A stretch of 64,000 nt of DNA from NCBI RefSeq assembly GCF_036588685.1, contig NC_086383.1, forward strand, positions 55,049,448 through 55,113,447. Direction: 5' to 3'. The notes beneath the pieces were generated by a model. It was not told the DNA's origin, searched no databases, and worked only from the letters and a program-made list of their open reading frames with translations. The translations under genes and the position numbers were made by a program. Below, one piece after another: positions 33,036 to 43,609 of this stretch (the first letter of the stretch is position 1; each line of letters begins with the position of its first letter). The DNA comes from Mytilus trossulus (lineage: Eukaryota; Mollusca; Bivalvia; Mytilida; Mytilidae).

Positions 33036-35268
33036 AAAGATAGAAATTACACGTATGATGTAATGATAAAATGAAAAATCCGATTGGCTTGATATCTAAA
33101 TAGGGTGTTCACTGTGACGTCAGTCATCAGCTTACTATAAAACTACTAGGAAATGCGCTGCGCCTTCACATTTAATGGAATACGAAATGGAAAAATACAC
33201 AGTAAGTTTTGACAATCCAAAATAAATCTTCATGGCGATATTTATAACATATTTCATTTTTAAATTTACCCGTTATAGGTATCAGGTATAAAAGCATATG
33301 ATATTTTTACATTTGAACATGTTTTCATTTTCAAACAAGAGGACATATCTTCTTCCAGCATATTGCAATCGAATAAACATTTTAAAAGTCATCTGATGCC
33401 TAAACGAATTTATTTTGTTTGGTTGATTTTTGTACCATATCTTAAAGAAACAACGAATAGTGTACCTAATGAATAAAATTTGTTATGAAAAAAATATGTT
33501 TCAATTTTTGCTAAATTTGTTGTAACATCATGCCTCCTTAAACATGATATCTAGTTCTTTATCAATCATTGACTAATTTATAAAATTTGGTCGCATATTG
33601 TCAAAGTCAATCAACCATAAAAACAAGGCCAAGATCAAATTACAGGTATCAAAATGACATCCCCTGGTAGTGGGGAACCTCCTTGTCTAATATCATCAAC
33701 CTAAGTCAAAGCTAAAATTACACTCCAGACTATCATCCCCTTGTAGTTGGAGACGTTAATGCCAAATATTATCAACCTTAGACTTCTATTTCTTGAGATA
33801 TGGACTTAAGCAGTAAACTCGGTTGCAAAATTGACTATTAAATTTCTTCAGGGTCATTCAAGCATTTAAAATAGGTCAAAGATAAATGGCGCATGACTGA
33901 CTGGCAAGAACAATATGTAGGAAATCTGCATCCTAAATATAAGAACCTTACTCGTTATGCTTCACGAGATAAAGACATGAGCAGCAAACTTGGTTGCAAT
34001 GTTAACGCCATATATTCACCGTCGCCTGTAAAACCGTACCTACATGTCTCGCTTTTACTGCGCATGCTAGACAAAATATGAAGAAAACTTTATATCATGG
34101 TTCACTATATTTTTCGCTAGAGCCGTGTAAATGTGTGCTCATTTTTCCTATTTTGGTAATCCTTTATTTTTTTGTAATTTTTGGCCGTTTAAGGTGCAGT
34201 TTTTACAAAATAAATCATAATACAGTATTAAACCTTTTTCATACTTTCCACGAAGATGGAGCTGATTAGTCTAAATGAAGAAAAACATTATAAAAACCTT
34301 ACAAGAAAGTTTTGACAAATTTTGTTTGTTTTTAAGCCAAAGTGTGTTGATTTGATGTTCGATGTCAGCAACATATTTCTTTGTTTTACTTTCAACATTA
34401 CCTTTAAAATATTGCTTGCTTCCATAGTCTTTGACCATTTATTAGACGGGCAGGTGACCAAGCAGCTGAAATAGACGATATTCTTTCAATTGAAATGTTT
34501 AATGAATAACAAAATCTTCTAATCGGTCAATATCAAAATAAAGTGAACACATATTTCGTTTCGCATCATGCTTTTCTACCTGGCATTAGTGGCGAAAGCA
34601 GGGGGTCCGGGGTTGGAACCCTCTTTTACATTTATTTGGAAGATCAATGCAATTGAATGGGGACATATAGTTGGAACTCCCCTTTATCGTGGGCTAGGAT
34701 CCCCATACCCAACCCTTATAAATGACAAGATCCACCCTGCTAGTTGTGAATCAAATTATTTGTTTAGATTACTAATTTTGTTTTTGCTTAGCTGTTATGA
34801 ATTAAATGAGTCATGGAGATTGATCTACAAAGGACTCTGAAAGGCGAAAGAGAGGGACCATTCAGTTTTTTTCCATTTTTCATTGACAGTCGTACAGAGC
34901 GGGTAGTGTACTTGTGATGGGATGGTGGGGAGAGGGGTGAAACCCTTTAAGTAGAATATATCTTTAATAATAGCAGACGTCTTACTCTAGATCTTATCAC
35001 AGGTCACGTTAAACTGTAACTTTTCAATGCCCTTTCATTCAAACAATAACGTTTTTTCTCCCTATGATCTTTTTCATTTTGTGTTCAGTATTGCTTCATA
35101 TTAAAATATAACGCTAAGTCTCCAAAGAAAACAAATATAAACTTACTTATGACTCGTTTCCACTGCTCCCGCTGATGTTGTTGCTGTCGATCTTCATCTT
35201 TAATGTGTCAGCACAGGAAGTAAAATACGGACCGTGGGAATCTGACCGTGAGAACGAATAAAGTTAAC

Positions 35269-35510
35269 ATCAAATAAGCAAGTTGACTTAATTAATAAAC
35301 AAGTCGACTTCTTATTTTATGTCATTTACATTTATATTAACAAGTCGACATCGTAATCAAAAACTTTTTCTTTATCATTCCGACAAGTTGACTTCAACAT
35401 GATGATTTAATATCAAATAAACAAGTTGTCGACTTAATCAATTAATAAGTTGAATTCAACGTGTCGACTTCTTATTACTATGCCATTATATTTATATTAG
35501 CAAGTCGACA
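35269..35510. promoter_or_regulatory. Subterminal GTCGAC repeat cluster, right
   Basis: Mirror image of the cluster at 16210-16450, with five GTCGAC sites in the same spacing next to the right terminus. Both ends of the element therefore present the same array to a transposase. Confidence 0.5.
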
Positions 35511-35657
35511 TTGTAAAACAATTTTTCTACATCATTCCGACAACTGGACTTCAACTTGATGATAAGATTCCAGCTTATAACACACAACTTAACTAATAAT
35601 TCCGACTTATTAGCAACAAAATAACTTTACAAGGGGTGTACCATATGCGCTTCCATA

Positions 35658-35663
35658 GAATTG
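35658..35663 (+). repeat. 6-bp target-site duplication, right copy (GAATTG)
   Basis: It directly follows the last base of the right terminus (CCATA) and matches 16056-16061. The interrupted host repeat continues after it with ATAGTGCGGGTGGAGAATC. Confidence 0.8.
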
Positions 35664-36799
35664 ATAGTGCGGGTGGAGAATCTATGTACTTTGACACAAT
35701 ATCATTTTACTCCATTTCTATCAAGGATCTACGGTTACAGTAAAGCATCTAACATATACTCAAGTGGTCAGAAGTGTGCATGTTTTATTTGTCCGTTTAT
35801 AAATTTATAAATTATTAAGAAACTAAGGTTTCAACTCCCTCAGGCAAAGTTGGCTTTAGATGAATTTGGCTATTTATTTTAGGTATTTTTGACATACAGC
35901 TCTTCAACGGTTTCGGTACTTATAATTCTTCGGATTTCAAATGTTTGGCTTTGAGCGTTCCTGATGAAGGTAAATCCAGAAAAGCGCTTCGGACGCAAGA
36001 AATTAGTAACGTCGTTGTTTTCAATATTTTATTTATCATAGAATTGCGTTTTCATGACTTTGTTTAACCTGTTGGATTTCAATCATTTGTATTTCAACGT
36101 AAATACATCAACCATATATCATTTATCCCCTGTTTCCCTTATTGACTATTGAATCCTTGAAACCGACTCACTTGTTTTGTGATTGAATGTACTTTGGGCT
36201 GCAAGGGGTTGTTGATTAAAGCCCGGCCATGTTATATTTGAATGGAAACAACTTGCTGTCTCTCTTTTAAAAGTTATGCATATTTACCTTGTCTCCAAAT
36301 ACTTAATCGCCAAAATTTATAATTCTCATATTTGAAAATATCCAAAAGTATTTGATAGTTTTCAATTTTTGAAGGAGTCTAGAAATTTAATTCATGAATT
36401 TTTATGATTTTAAAATTATGAAGGAGTTTTATTATAACGGCCCCAATAATTTCAAATAAAGTTATTTAGCATATTATTATCCATTCTGAGCACCTAAATA
36501 AGTTTTCGCCTAGTTGTGTTATTGTTGGTTAGTCGTTTCTTTCCTGATTAGTTTATAGACGTTTTTCGTTCTTCCCGTTATTGTTTTTTTTTTTTTTATA
36601 TATATTTGATGGATTTTATATTTCCCCCTTGATATCATCCCCATTTTTTTTTTTTTTAAAGCGTGGACGGACAAATAAAGGCAATAGTAGTTAAAATATC
36701 TTGTCAAAATAATTCTATGCTTAAGTCAGCACAACTTGGATACTTTGTCGAAATGCGATGACCTGGTTAGTTTAAACATATTTATTTATAGTGGATTCG

Positions 36800-37110
36800 A
36801 AAACAAGTTTTGCAACTTATATTAATCCCTTTCCACTTTGCGGGTGCGAGTGCTGCCTTGTAGCGGCATTAGCATGCTCTTTTTCGAAATCTACGAGGGT
36901 GTCTTTAACGTGCAAGAGATATGGCTCTCTCTTAACACGGCTCAACCATTTATCGTTCCCTTCCGACGGACTATCATCGTTTCCTCGAGACCATACTCGC
37001 AAATGGTGTCAAGGGAGAGCCGAAAATTCAGTTCCTGAAATTTTCATCCCAGACGGGACCAGGAACCTTTGTGTTAGTAGTGTTGATCTGGTGCGGTGTG
37101 TTTTGTTTTT
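36800..37110 (-). repeat. GC-richer conserved-looking block, probable dispersed repeat
   Basis: About 310 bp with distinctly higher GC than its surroundings, and overlapping frames open in both strands (61-108 codons). The minus strand includes GGTCTCGAGGAAACGATGAT, GAGCCGTGTTAAGAGAGAGC and AGGCAGCACTCGCACCCGC. It resembles a repeat I have seen in other invertebrate genomes, but I cannot name it. No protein family is evident. Confidence 0.4.
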
Positions 37111-37394
37111 GTCTTAAAAGCTTCCGGAAATCCTAGGCTGCAACCTGCGATCCAAAATATTCAGATGCCAATAAAAAGCAACCGCAGTAAACCGCTGTTC
37201 AAAAGTCATAAATCGGTTAAGAGAAAACAAATTTGGCCAGTCTGAGTTACAAACTAAAACTGAGGAAAGTTCGAACACATCACAAATATAAGAGGAAACA
37301 CACTGAACAGAACAACAAAAACACCGATTAGAAGGTTAACAAAAACTAACACATACATCCATAGAAATGGACTATTTTTATATAGATTAGATCG

Positions 37395-37580
37395 CTGGTT
37401 TTCCTGTTTGAATGGTTTAACATTAGTAATTGTTGGGGCTCTTTATGGCTTGCTGTTCGGTGTGAGCCAAGGCTCCATGTTGCAGGCCGTACCTTTACCT
37501 AAAATGGTTTACTTTTATAAATTGTTATTTGGATGTAGAGTTGTCTCATGGGCACTCATACCGCATCTTCCTATATCTAT
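37395..37580 (-). repeat. Dispersed mussel repeat
   Basis: The minus strand reads AGATATAGGAAGATGCGGTA, then the GAGTGCCCATGAGACAACTC block, the CGGCCTGCAACATGGAGC block and ACAGCAAGCCATAAAGAGCC, in the family order. Confidence 0.65.
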
Positions 37581-40454
37581 TTGTTAACAACTGCCATATT
37601 CTTGACTTGGTACAGGACATTTGAAGAAAAAAATACAATGTTTACACAGATTGGTATAAAGAGAGTACGTTCTTCTACCTATTTCGATAGGCCTTTTCAA
37701 TACACTCATCTTCCTCCGTTGAATGATTTTTTAAGTCTAGTTTGATGAATATTAACGCTGGCTAGCTTTACACTAATTCTTAATACATTATACATATTAT
37801 GTATGTCTTGGACATAAAATAAGCTTTCTTAAAAAAAAAACATGTGCGACTGAAAGATTGTATTCTTCAACTGAAACAATGAAAACAAATCCAGACGTAC
37901 ATTCAAAGTATTTCAGAAAGGTTCATAAAATTGAAAATAATCATTGCACATTTCGAAAACTTATCGGTTATAGGTTGTCCACTTAGTTTTTAAAAGTCTA
38001 GCATTTGATACATTGACCACTGTTACGTATCTGTAGTATCTGGCTTTGTAAATAACTTTATCAAGTATTTACCTGATCTAAAAGTCTATTCACATTGTGT
38101 ATGTTTGTATGTCAAGGTAAAAGCGGGGGTTATCATAATATTATGGCCTCTGATAGCCTACATATATACAAACAACGAATATATGTAACAACATGACATG
38201 ATTTATATGGGTAAGAGATAGGCGATAAACACCTTATTATTCGGCGTGACCGCTTGTCTCTTGTCGGCAGAGACCTTTAGTTGTTGTCTATTCTTTCACT
38301 TGTGTCTGCCCCCATGACATTTATCTCAACAATCATTAAATTTTCTTAGGCGGATGTAGCAAAATTCAAAAGGAGGGTTTGAAACTCAGGATAATGGATC
38401 GGGGAGGGTGGGTGGGTGGGGGATGGGGAGTCCAACCATATGTCCCCATTCAAATGCATTTATCGTCATAAACTCACTGGGTCCGCTACTGATTCGTTTG
38501 TTCCATATCACTTCATGTACATTTCTATTAAGACTGTGAACAGACGGTGTAGAATAGTTTTTATGTTTTCATTGCGTTAGACATGACAGGGGTTTACGTC
38601 AGCTTTGGACCGGGGTGGTATGTTGATTGATTGTTAGTTCCTTCACATCCAGTGGGAAATATTTCATGCATGTTCAGACGATACACGAGCCAACAACTGA
38701 AATATGAGACAAAAAATGTGGGTTTTTTTAGCGACGGATCCAGAGAGTGGAGGGGGGTTTCAGGAGTTGACCCCCCTTTATTGACGATCAATGCATTTAA
38801 ATTTGAATCCCTCTTTTTCTTGTTTTGGGAACCCCTTTTTAAAAAATGACTGGACCCGCCTCTGCACACCACTACATGATTAACTAACGGCTTTACAAAG
38901 TATGTGGAGTTTCAGGATTAACAAATGTTGCTATATGGGAACGTAGAATGCGTAACGCTGAAACAGCAGACGACAGAAGGCGATAGTGTGCACAGTAATT
39001 GGTCCGAGAACGCAGTTATTTCATAGTGCATTTATTTTAGACAATAAATTCAAAATTACAAAAAATCTCACCTGCTCTTTTTCAAAAACATTTTGACAGT
39101 GTAGTGAACTTCTACTAGTGAGACAAATAATATCAAAATTATAGAAACTTCTACCAGCTCTAACTCAAAATATTGACAATTCTGTGTTAATGGGGTTTTA
39201 AATTCAGTTTGACAGCTTCAGACTGATACAATTATACCTTTTTGAACTGGACCAATTCACTACTAAACATAATGATTCAGCATCAAATTTTTTTTAACAG
39301 GTAATTACATTCCCCTTCTTATTATTTCATGCATTAAATATCTAGAAATAAATTGGGAAAGTGTATTAAATAAAACATGCAAGTTATACACTGTTCATAC
39401 TAGGGACTATATTCGTTTAAATTCTAGTTGGTACAATTGGCTCATAATATACGATTGTTACTGTTAAAATTGTTTTTATGTTTTAATGTACAATTGGCAT
39501 TACAGCTTATTTCCTAATGCATGCAGGGTAAGACTTTGGTTAGCATGCTTGCTTTGTTTGTACATGTATATATTGATAATTGTAATTGGGACAAATTTCA
39601 ATCAAATTCAAATATAATAATACATATTGGTTTGATAATGCCTGTCTATATTGTTTGTAGATGTCAATCTTAATAACACTGATTGAGGTAACGTTTATAC
39701 AAACAAACCAAACAAACCAACCAATGTTTTACTCCACAAGCAGTAGGAAAATAGCTGTAACTGCGAAGATATAATTCTTATAGTTAGAAGTGACTTAGAC
39801 TTTACTGGAACTAGAGAAACCCTGTATCATGCCTTCATTTATTTTATTTTTGTTTGTTTTTATTTTTTACTTTTGTTAGTTTGTTTTCTTAATTTTTGTA
39901 TTTGGCGGCTATTTTTTTTATAAAAAAAGGAGGGGAGAAGTCATATCATGTCATCTTTAAATTGGGTACAAGCAGTTCACATGCATAACTTTACAATTTT
40001 TACTTGATTGATTCGAAAGGAAAGTAACAAAAATAAACAGTTCTATATACCCATGTATAAACCTAATTTATGTAAAACAAAAAAAAAAAAAGAAATATGC
40101 TGATCAGGCTTTGAAGAATGTTTAAAAACTATAACCTGCCTTACTGAGTAACAACCTCAACCTTGGCTGCTTCCTGTTTTTACCATGCACCAAATTGTAC
40201 TTGCATTGTTTTTTAATAAGGATATAGACTAAAATGTTGGTCTAATTATTTACATGCATTTTAAAAGAAATAGATCTCGGTAAAAAGGAAAAGTTCAATT
40301 TATAATCATTGTATAATCAATTAATGTCTTTAATTAATAATTTATTTCCCGATTGTGCCGACAAAACACCTCTTTTGATTGACAGATTTATCAGGTTAAA
40401 GTGACGTTCTTTATCTCTTTGGTAATTGGCCAGGGTTTTATTGATAAACATCAG

Positions 40455-40462
40455 TATATAAG
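40455..40462 (+). promoter_or_regulatory. TATA box of the GNAT gene
   Basis: TATATAAG lies about 120 bp before a consensus donor (AAG|GTAATT, GT at 40583) and fits a first exon of about 40485-40582. The intron ends in a strong polypyrimidine tract and TTTCAG at 40997, 11 bases before the ATG. Confidence 0.55.
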
Positions 40463-41008
40463 GCCTAGACCTACAAATATATATCGTTCACATATTTGCA
40501 GGTTGCAAGCACCAGACGTTCAAAGAACAACTTAAAAAGTTATTTTTTTTTAGGAATAATTTTCAGCTTAGATATTCATAAGGTAATTTTTATATACTTT
40601 TTCATGCTTAAATGTAACAGTTGCACAACGGATAGCTAAATTGCACTTTGAGTAGTATTTAAAGCCAACCTAGTATGCCAATCTTAGTAGATGAAGGTAA
40701 AGCACATATTCAAAGTGGAATTAATAAATGCAATAATGCAATATTTAAGTTTTAAATATTAAAATCATCAAATGATTATCTATCGCAAAGTTCGTCGGGG
40801 CAACGTAATCGAAATCATTTAAAGATAACAATTTTAGTTTTACCTATTTATAAAAAGAAAAGAAATTTTGTGTTGCCTCATATCATATATTGACTAACTA
40901 GATATTTTTAAATAAGACAAAATGTGAATCTTTTGACTTTTTGAAAAAAGACAAATGGTGATTATTTTTAATATTAAGTTCATTTTTTTCATTTCAGACT
41001 AAGACAGA

Positions 41009-41581
41009 ATGTTACTTAAAGAAAGCAGACCTTTTATCACAAGCTTACCAATGGTTGACACCTTAGCAACCGGAAAGCATGTAATTATTGATTACATGAC
41101 GGAGAGGCAATTTTCCGAAACTTATCTGATGATTCAAGAAGCCGCCGAAAATGGAGATGGTTTTGGTGTTGATGAATTTTTGAATGAAAATTTGTTCAGA
41201 GAGGAATTAATAGGCAGCGATTGCTTTGTCATAACGTGCAAGGAAACTGGAGAACTTTTAGCTAGTTTTATGCTAGCGGTCAGCAAATTTTACCGCGGTG
41301 CATCTTCGGTGGTGGATCCTTTCATTATTGTAAAATCAACCGCACGCGGTCAAGGATTAGGGCTGTTTGCTATGCTGAAAGCCATAGACTTTTCAAAACG
41401 ACTAGGTTATGAAGCTATGTATGTGGACACCTTCACAAACAATGTTGCTCTTTTACACATTCTTAAGAAGATTGGAGGCTTTCAACAAGTTGGTCTCTTA
41501 CCAGTTGGCGGAAAAATGAAGAATGGAGAAATCGTTGGGTCCGTTATTTTCTACATGGAACTGTCAAATGACTGCACGTGA
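41009..41581 (+). CDS. GNAT-family N-acetyltransferase
   Basis: A single coding exon of 190 codons. The ATG comes 11 bases after a strong acceptor (TTTTTTTCATTTCAG, ending 40997), so the 5' UTR is split by an intron of about 415 bp and the start is well supported. The fold order matches GNAT enzymes, which move acetyl from acetyl-CoA to an amine. There is a strand at residues 102-110 (VDPFIIVKS), the pyrophosphate-binding loop R113-G-Q-G-L-G118 (motif A, RxxGxG type), a following helix (LFAMLKAIDFSKRLG), and motif B with TNNVALLHILKKIGGFQQVG at about 143-162. The family's usual core length is about 150-200 residues, so the protein is complete. The substrate cannot be read from the sequence. 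No signal peptide or membrane segment is seen, so it is probably cytosolic. A TATA box lies upstream and AATAAA downstream at 41846. Confidence 0.82.
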   Translation: MLLKESRPFITSLPMVDTLATGKHVIIDYMTERQFSETYLMIQEAAENGDGFGVDEFLNENLFREELIGSDCFVITCKETGELLASFMLAVSKFYRGASSVVDPFIIVKSTARGQGLGLFAMLKAIDFSKRLGYEAMYVDTFTNNVALLHILKKIGGFQQVGLLPVGGKMKNGEIVGSVIFYMELSNDCT

Positions 41582-41699
41582 GAAAAATGGATATCATTTT
41601 AACAACCAACTTGTGGTCATCCCAAGATCATAAAATTCCCGAGTCGCCCAAAATCTCGGCTATTGAATGAACATGACAGAAGGAGCGCCAAGGTCACCG

Positions 41700-41790
41700 T
41701 GAGCACGAACACGCTCAATCCTGCGGAACACTTGTGGAAGCTTACCAATGACGTTCGACGCCGTGCCGAAGTTGCACACTTGGAAATATT
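41700..41790 (+). pseudogene. Possible Tc1/mariner transposase C-terminal remnant
   Basis: A short frame reads TLNPAEHLWKLTNDVRRR, which resembles the (D)LNPIEHLWxxLxRRVR motif around the last catalytic residue of Tc1-type transposases. Nothing else of the enzyme was found on either side, so this would be a small relic, or it may be chance. It falls within the 3' region of the GNAT gene. Confidence 0.3.
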
Positions 41791-41845
41791 TGTAGCCAGG
41801 ACAAAATTTGGAAAGGACTACAGATCTAGACAATCATATTTTATG

Positions 41846-41851
41846 AATAAA
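41846..41851 (+). terminator. Candidate poly(A) signal of the GNAT gene
   Basis: AATAAA 265 bp after the stop codon, within an AT-rich stretch. It gives a 3' UTR of ordinary size and would place the Tc1-like relic inside the mRNA. Confidence 0.45.
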
Positions 41852-41899
41852 AATATTAATGAAATATGTCAATGTATTTTTCCATTTATTTGTTAATGA

Positions 41900-43605
41900 T
41901 CTGTCGTAAAAGATGAACTATAAGGGTCAAGACATGTTCAGTGGCTTTATGTATAAGATACATACACAAGATATTACAGACGAAAAAAAAGTTTAGTTAA
42001 ACATGTGTTAAGTAAGAGCATATTGATGAGGGGTCTACCATTTTTCATTATTTTATTTTATAACAGATCTCTCTATTCTTTTTTAAAGCATCTTTTTATT
42101 CTCTATTCTTTAAATTAAGCACTATACTATTCTCTTTTCTTCTATTTTATTTGTTGCCAATAATTCGCAATGTTTTCCCATCATTCTCTATTCTGTAAAC
42201 CAATCTGACTCTCATGAAAGGCCAATCTAATTCAGTTGAAATTTGAAATATGTCACTTAATTTTGTACATGCCAGCAGAACAGTGGTACTATGCCATAAA
42301 TGTTGGATCCCCGGCAATGCCAACCCCCAATCAGTCAAAATGTATCAATCGAGAAAAGAACACAATTGATTCATACGTCACAGTTTTAGTATCTTGGGAT
42401 AAAAAACCGCGAAAACATTTGGCTAGTGATTTGAGAGGTATAGACATATCGTAAAGGTCACCGAGTACGTAGTGGTGACCATTAAATAGCGGGTCTTAAG
42501 ATATTCATGAATCGTGGGAAATTGTTTTTTTATTTCAATGTTAAAATAGAAAAATTGGAAGATGTGGTATTTTTGCCAATGAGACAACTCTCTTCCTAAT
42601 GACGTATCATTTCAATGTTCAATAAGTATTATACTACAATTGCTATTCACATACTGTAATGCATTGTAGATGGTAAACTACACCATGTACTATAGTAACT
42701 CATTCTGTCACAATACATTCCTCAACATGCTAAGCTGTTAAATACAATGACGCCGGTTATTCAATAAATATATTTCAAATTGGAATTTAAGTAGATAAAG
42801 TACATGTCATTTCCGTCATGAAGATGACAAGGGAAAAGGAAGAATTCACAAAATGAAAATATTGACGTCTGCATACCTTTCAAATCTTTAACAGTTTGTT
42901 TTTATGTTGTGGTGCACACCACTGTCAAAGGAGGGGTCCTGGTCCCGAAATCCAGGGCTAAAAAAAACGAAATCCCGAAATCCCGGGCTTAAAAATACGA
43001 AATCCCGAGGTCCTGAAATCCGAAAAAAAGAATTCCCGGATCCCGAAAGGGTCAATCCCGAAATCCCGAGCTTAAAAACACCCGATCCCGGAGTCCCGAT
43101 AAAGGTCATGTCCCCCTCTCCTATGCTATACGAAGGATTGTGCGCTCACAAACGTGAATTTGAGGAACCCATTTTCTTTATGAGTGTTTCAAGTCAAAAG
43201 CCTGTAACTCAGTGGTTGTTGTTTGGTTGATGTTTTCATGTTTATTTCTGTTTTTCGTTTATTGCTTTGTCATAAATCAGGTCGTTTATTTTTCTCCTTT
43301 GATATGTTTCACATTGTGCAATGGCGGTGCATTCAAAAGTTGACTAAACAGTATTAGTTAGGTCTTACGGTGACGTATGGTGCCTATGGTTGCTTACACG
43401 TCATTTGGCACCGAACAATATCAGCTCTCCTTATTTCCACAATGTTGTTGTCAGTGAGCATTCATCTGTATTCACCAGAAACATAAGTTCCTCACACATA
43501 AGAATCATACAAGATTTGATAAATATAAGGAAAGTTATTTAAACTTATTCCCTAATATTCTGACACTTTTGGGCAAAATATGCTCGAAATCTAATTTCAA
43601 AAGAT
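41900..43605. other. Intergenic DNA with repeat fragments
   Basis: No gene is seen. It contains a TTCTCTATTCTTT-rich stretch (about 42060-42200), a repeat fragment at about 42200-42330, a short mussel repeat head (GAAGATGTGGTATTTTTGCC, about 42558-42610), the CCCGAAATCCCG array (listed separately) and a decayed minus-strand mussel repeat at about 43195-43410. Confidence 0.55.
42935..43105 (+). repeat. CCCGAAATCCCGGGCTTAAAAA minisatellite
   Basis: About six irregular copies of (C/T)CCCGAAATCCCGGGCTTAAAAA-like units form an island of high GC in AT-rich DNA. Both strands stay open through it (73 and 108 codons) and encode P/S/R/K- or G/F/R-rich repeats. I read these as composition, not genes. 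Confidence 0.75.
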
Positions 43606-43609
43606 CCGA

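Larger units (their letters stand above)
16062..35657. mobile_element. 19.6-kb DDE transposon with giant (6.6-kb) terminal inverted repeats, IS3EU-like
   Basis: The left arm 16062-22723 (6662 bp) and right arm 29012-35657 (6646 bp) are reverse complements. They differ by roughly 0.4% substitutions in the stretches I compared, plus two larger indels: about 22 bp extra in the right arm near 34485, and about 39 bp missing in the right arm near 29667. A 6288-bp spacer separates them. The termini read TATGGAAGCGCATATGG at the left and its reverse complement at the right, with GAATTG duplicated outside. Each arm encodes an intact DDE integrase. The TA-starting ends, 6-bp duplication and IS3-like integrase fit the IS3EU superfamily as I remember it. 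Normal members are smaller and carry one transposase. Two independent copies is an unlikely reading, because the inner arm ends (CACTTT/AAAGTG) bear no terminus and no duplication. Confidence 0.8.
29012..35657 (-). repeat. Right giant inverted-repeat arm
   Basis: Reverse complement of 16062-22723. Scattered substitutions, an insertion of about 22 bp (near 34470-34500) and a deletion of about 39 bp (near 29667) distinguish it. It is therefore a real second copy rather than one sequence duplicated by assembly. Its inner end stops inside the Helentron-like tandem array. Confidence 0.9.
35664..40450. other. Intergenic DNA with repeat fragments
   Basis: No gene was recognised. After the tail of the interrupted host repeat come a fragment with CCTGATGAAGGTAAATCCAG and GCGCTTCGGACGC (about 35940-36010), a GC-richer block (36800-37110), mussel repeat pieces (37395-37640), and 38340-38480. 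A decayed repeat at about 38620-38880 contains GCGACGGATCCAGAG and TGGACCCGCCTCTGC. From about 39 to 40.4 kb it is plain AT-rich DNA. Confidence 0.55.

Noticed and set aside
16062-35657. Polinton/Maverick, suggested by size (about 20 kb), long inverted repeats, 6-bp duplication and an integrase
   Set aside because: No family-B polymerase, packaging ATPase, protease or capsid ORF in the spacer or arms, and the integrase has no chromodomain and belongs to a different animal family. Ends start TATGG rather than AG.
16062-35657. Two independent single transposons in opposite orientation
   Set aside because: The inner arm ends share no terminal sequence with the outer ends and have no duplication of their own. 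The only target duplication is at the outermost positions.
16062-35657. Assembly artefact (one copy duplicated in reverse)
   Set aside because: The arms differ by scattered substitutions and by indels of about 22 and 39 bp, and the flanks fit an insertion. Long-read confirmation is still the decisive test.
36791-37117. 108-codon ORF as a gene
   Set aside because: Frames are open on both strands in a GC-rich repeat-like block, with no recognised domain, start context or splice partner.
42904-43230. 108-codon P/K/S-rich ORF
   Set aside because: It is the read-through of the CCCGAAATCCCG minisatellite; the opposite strand is open too.
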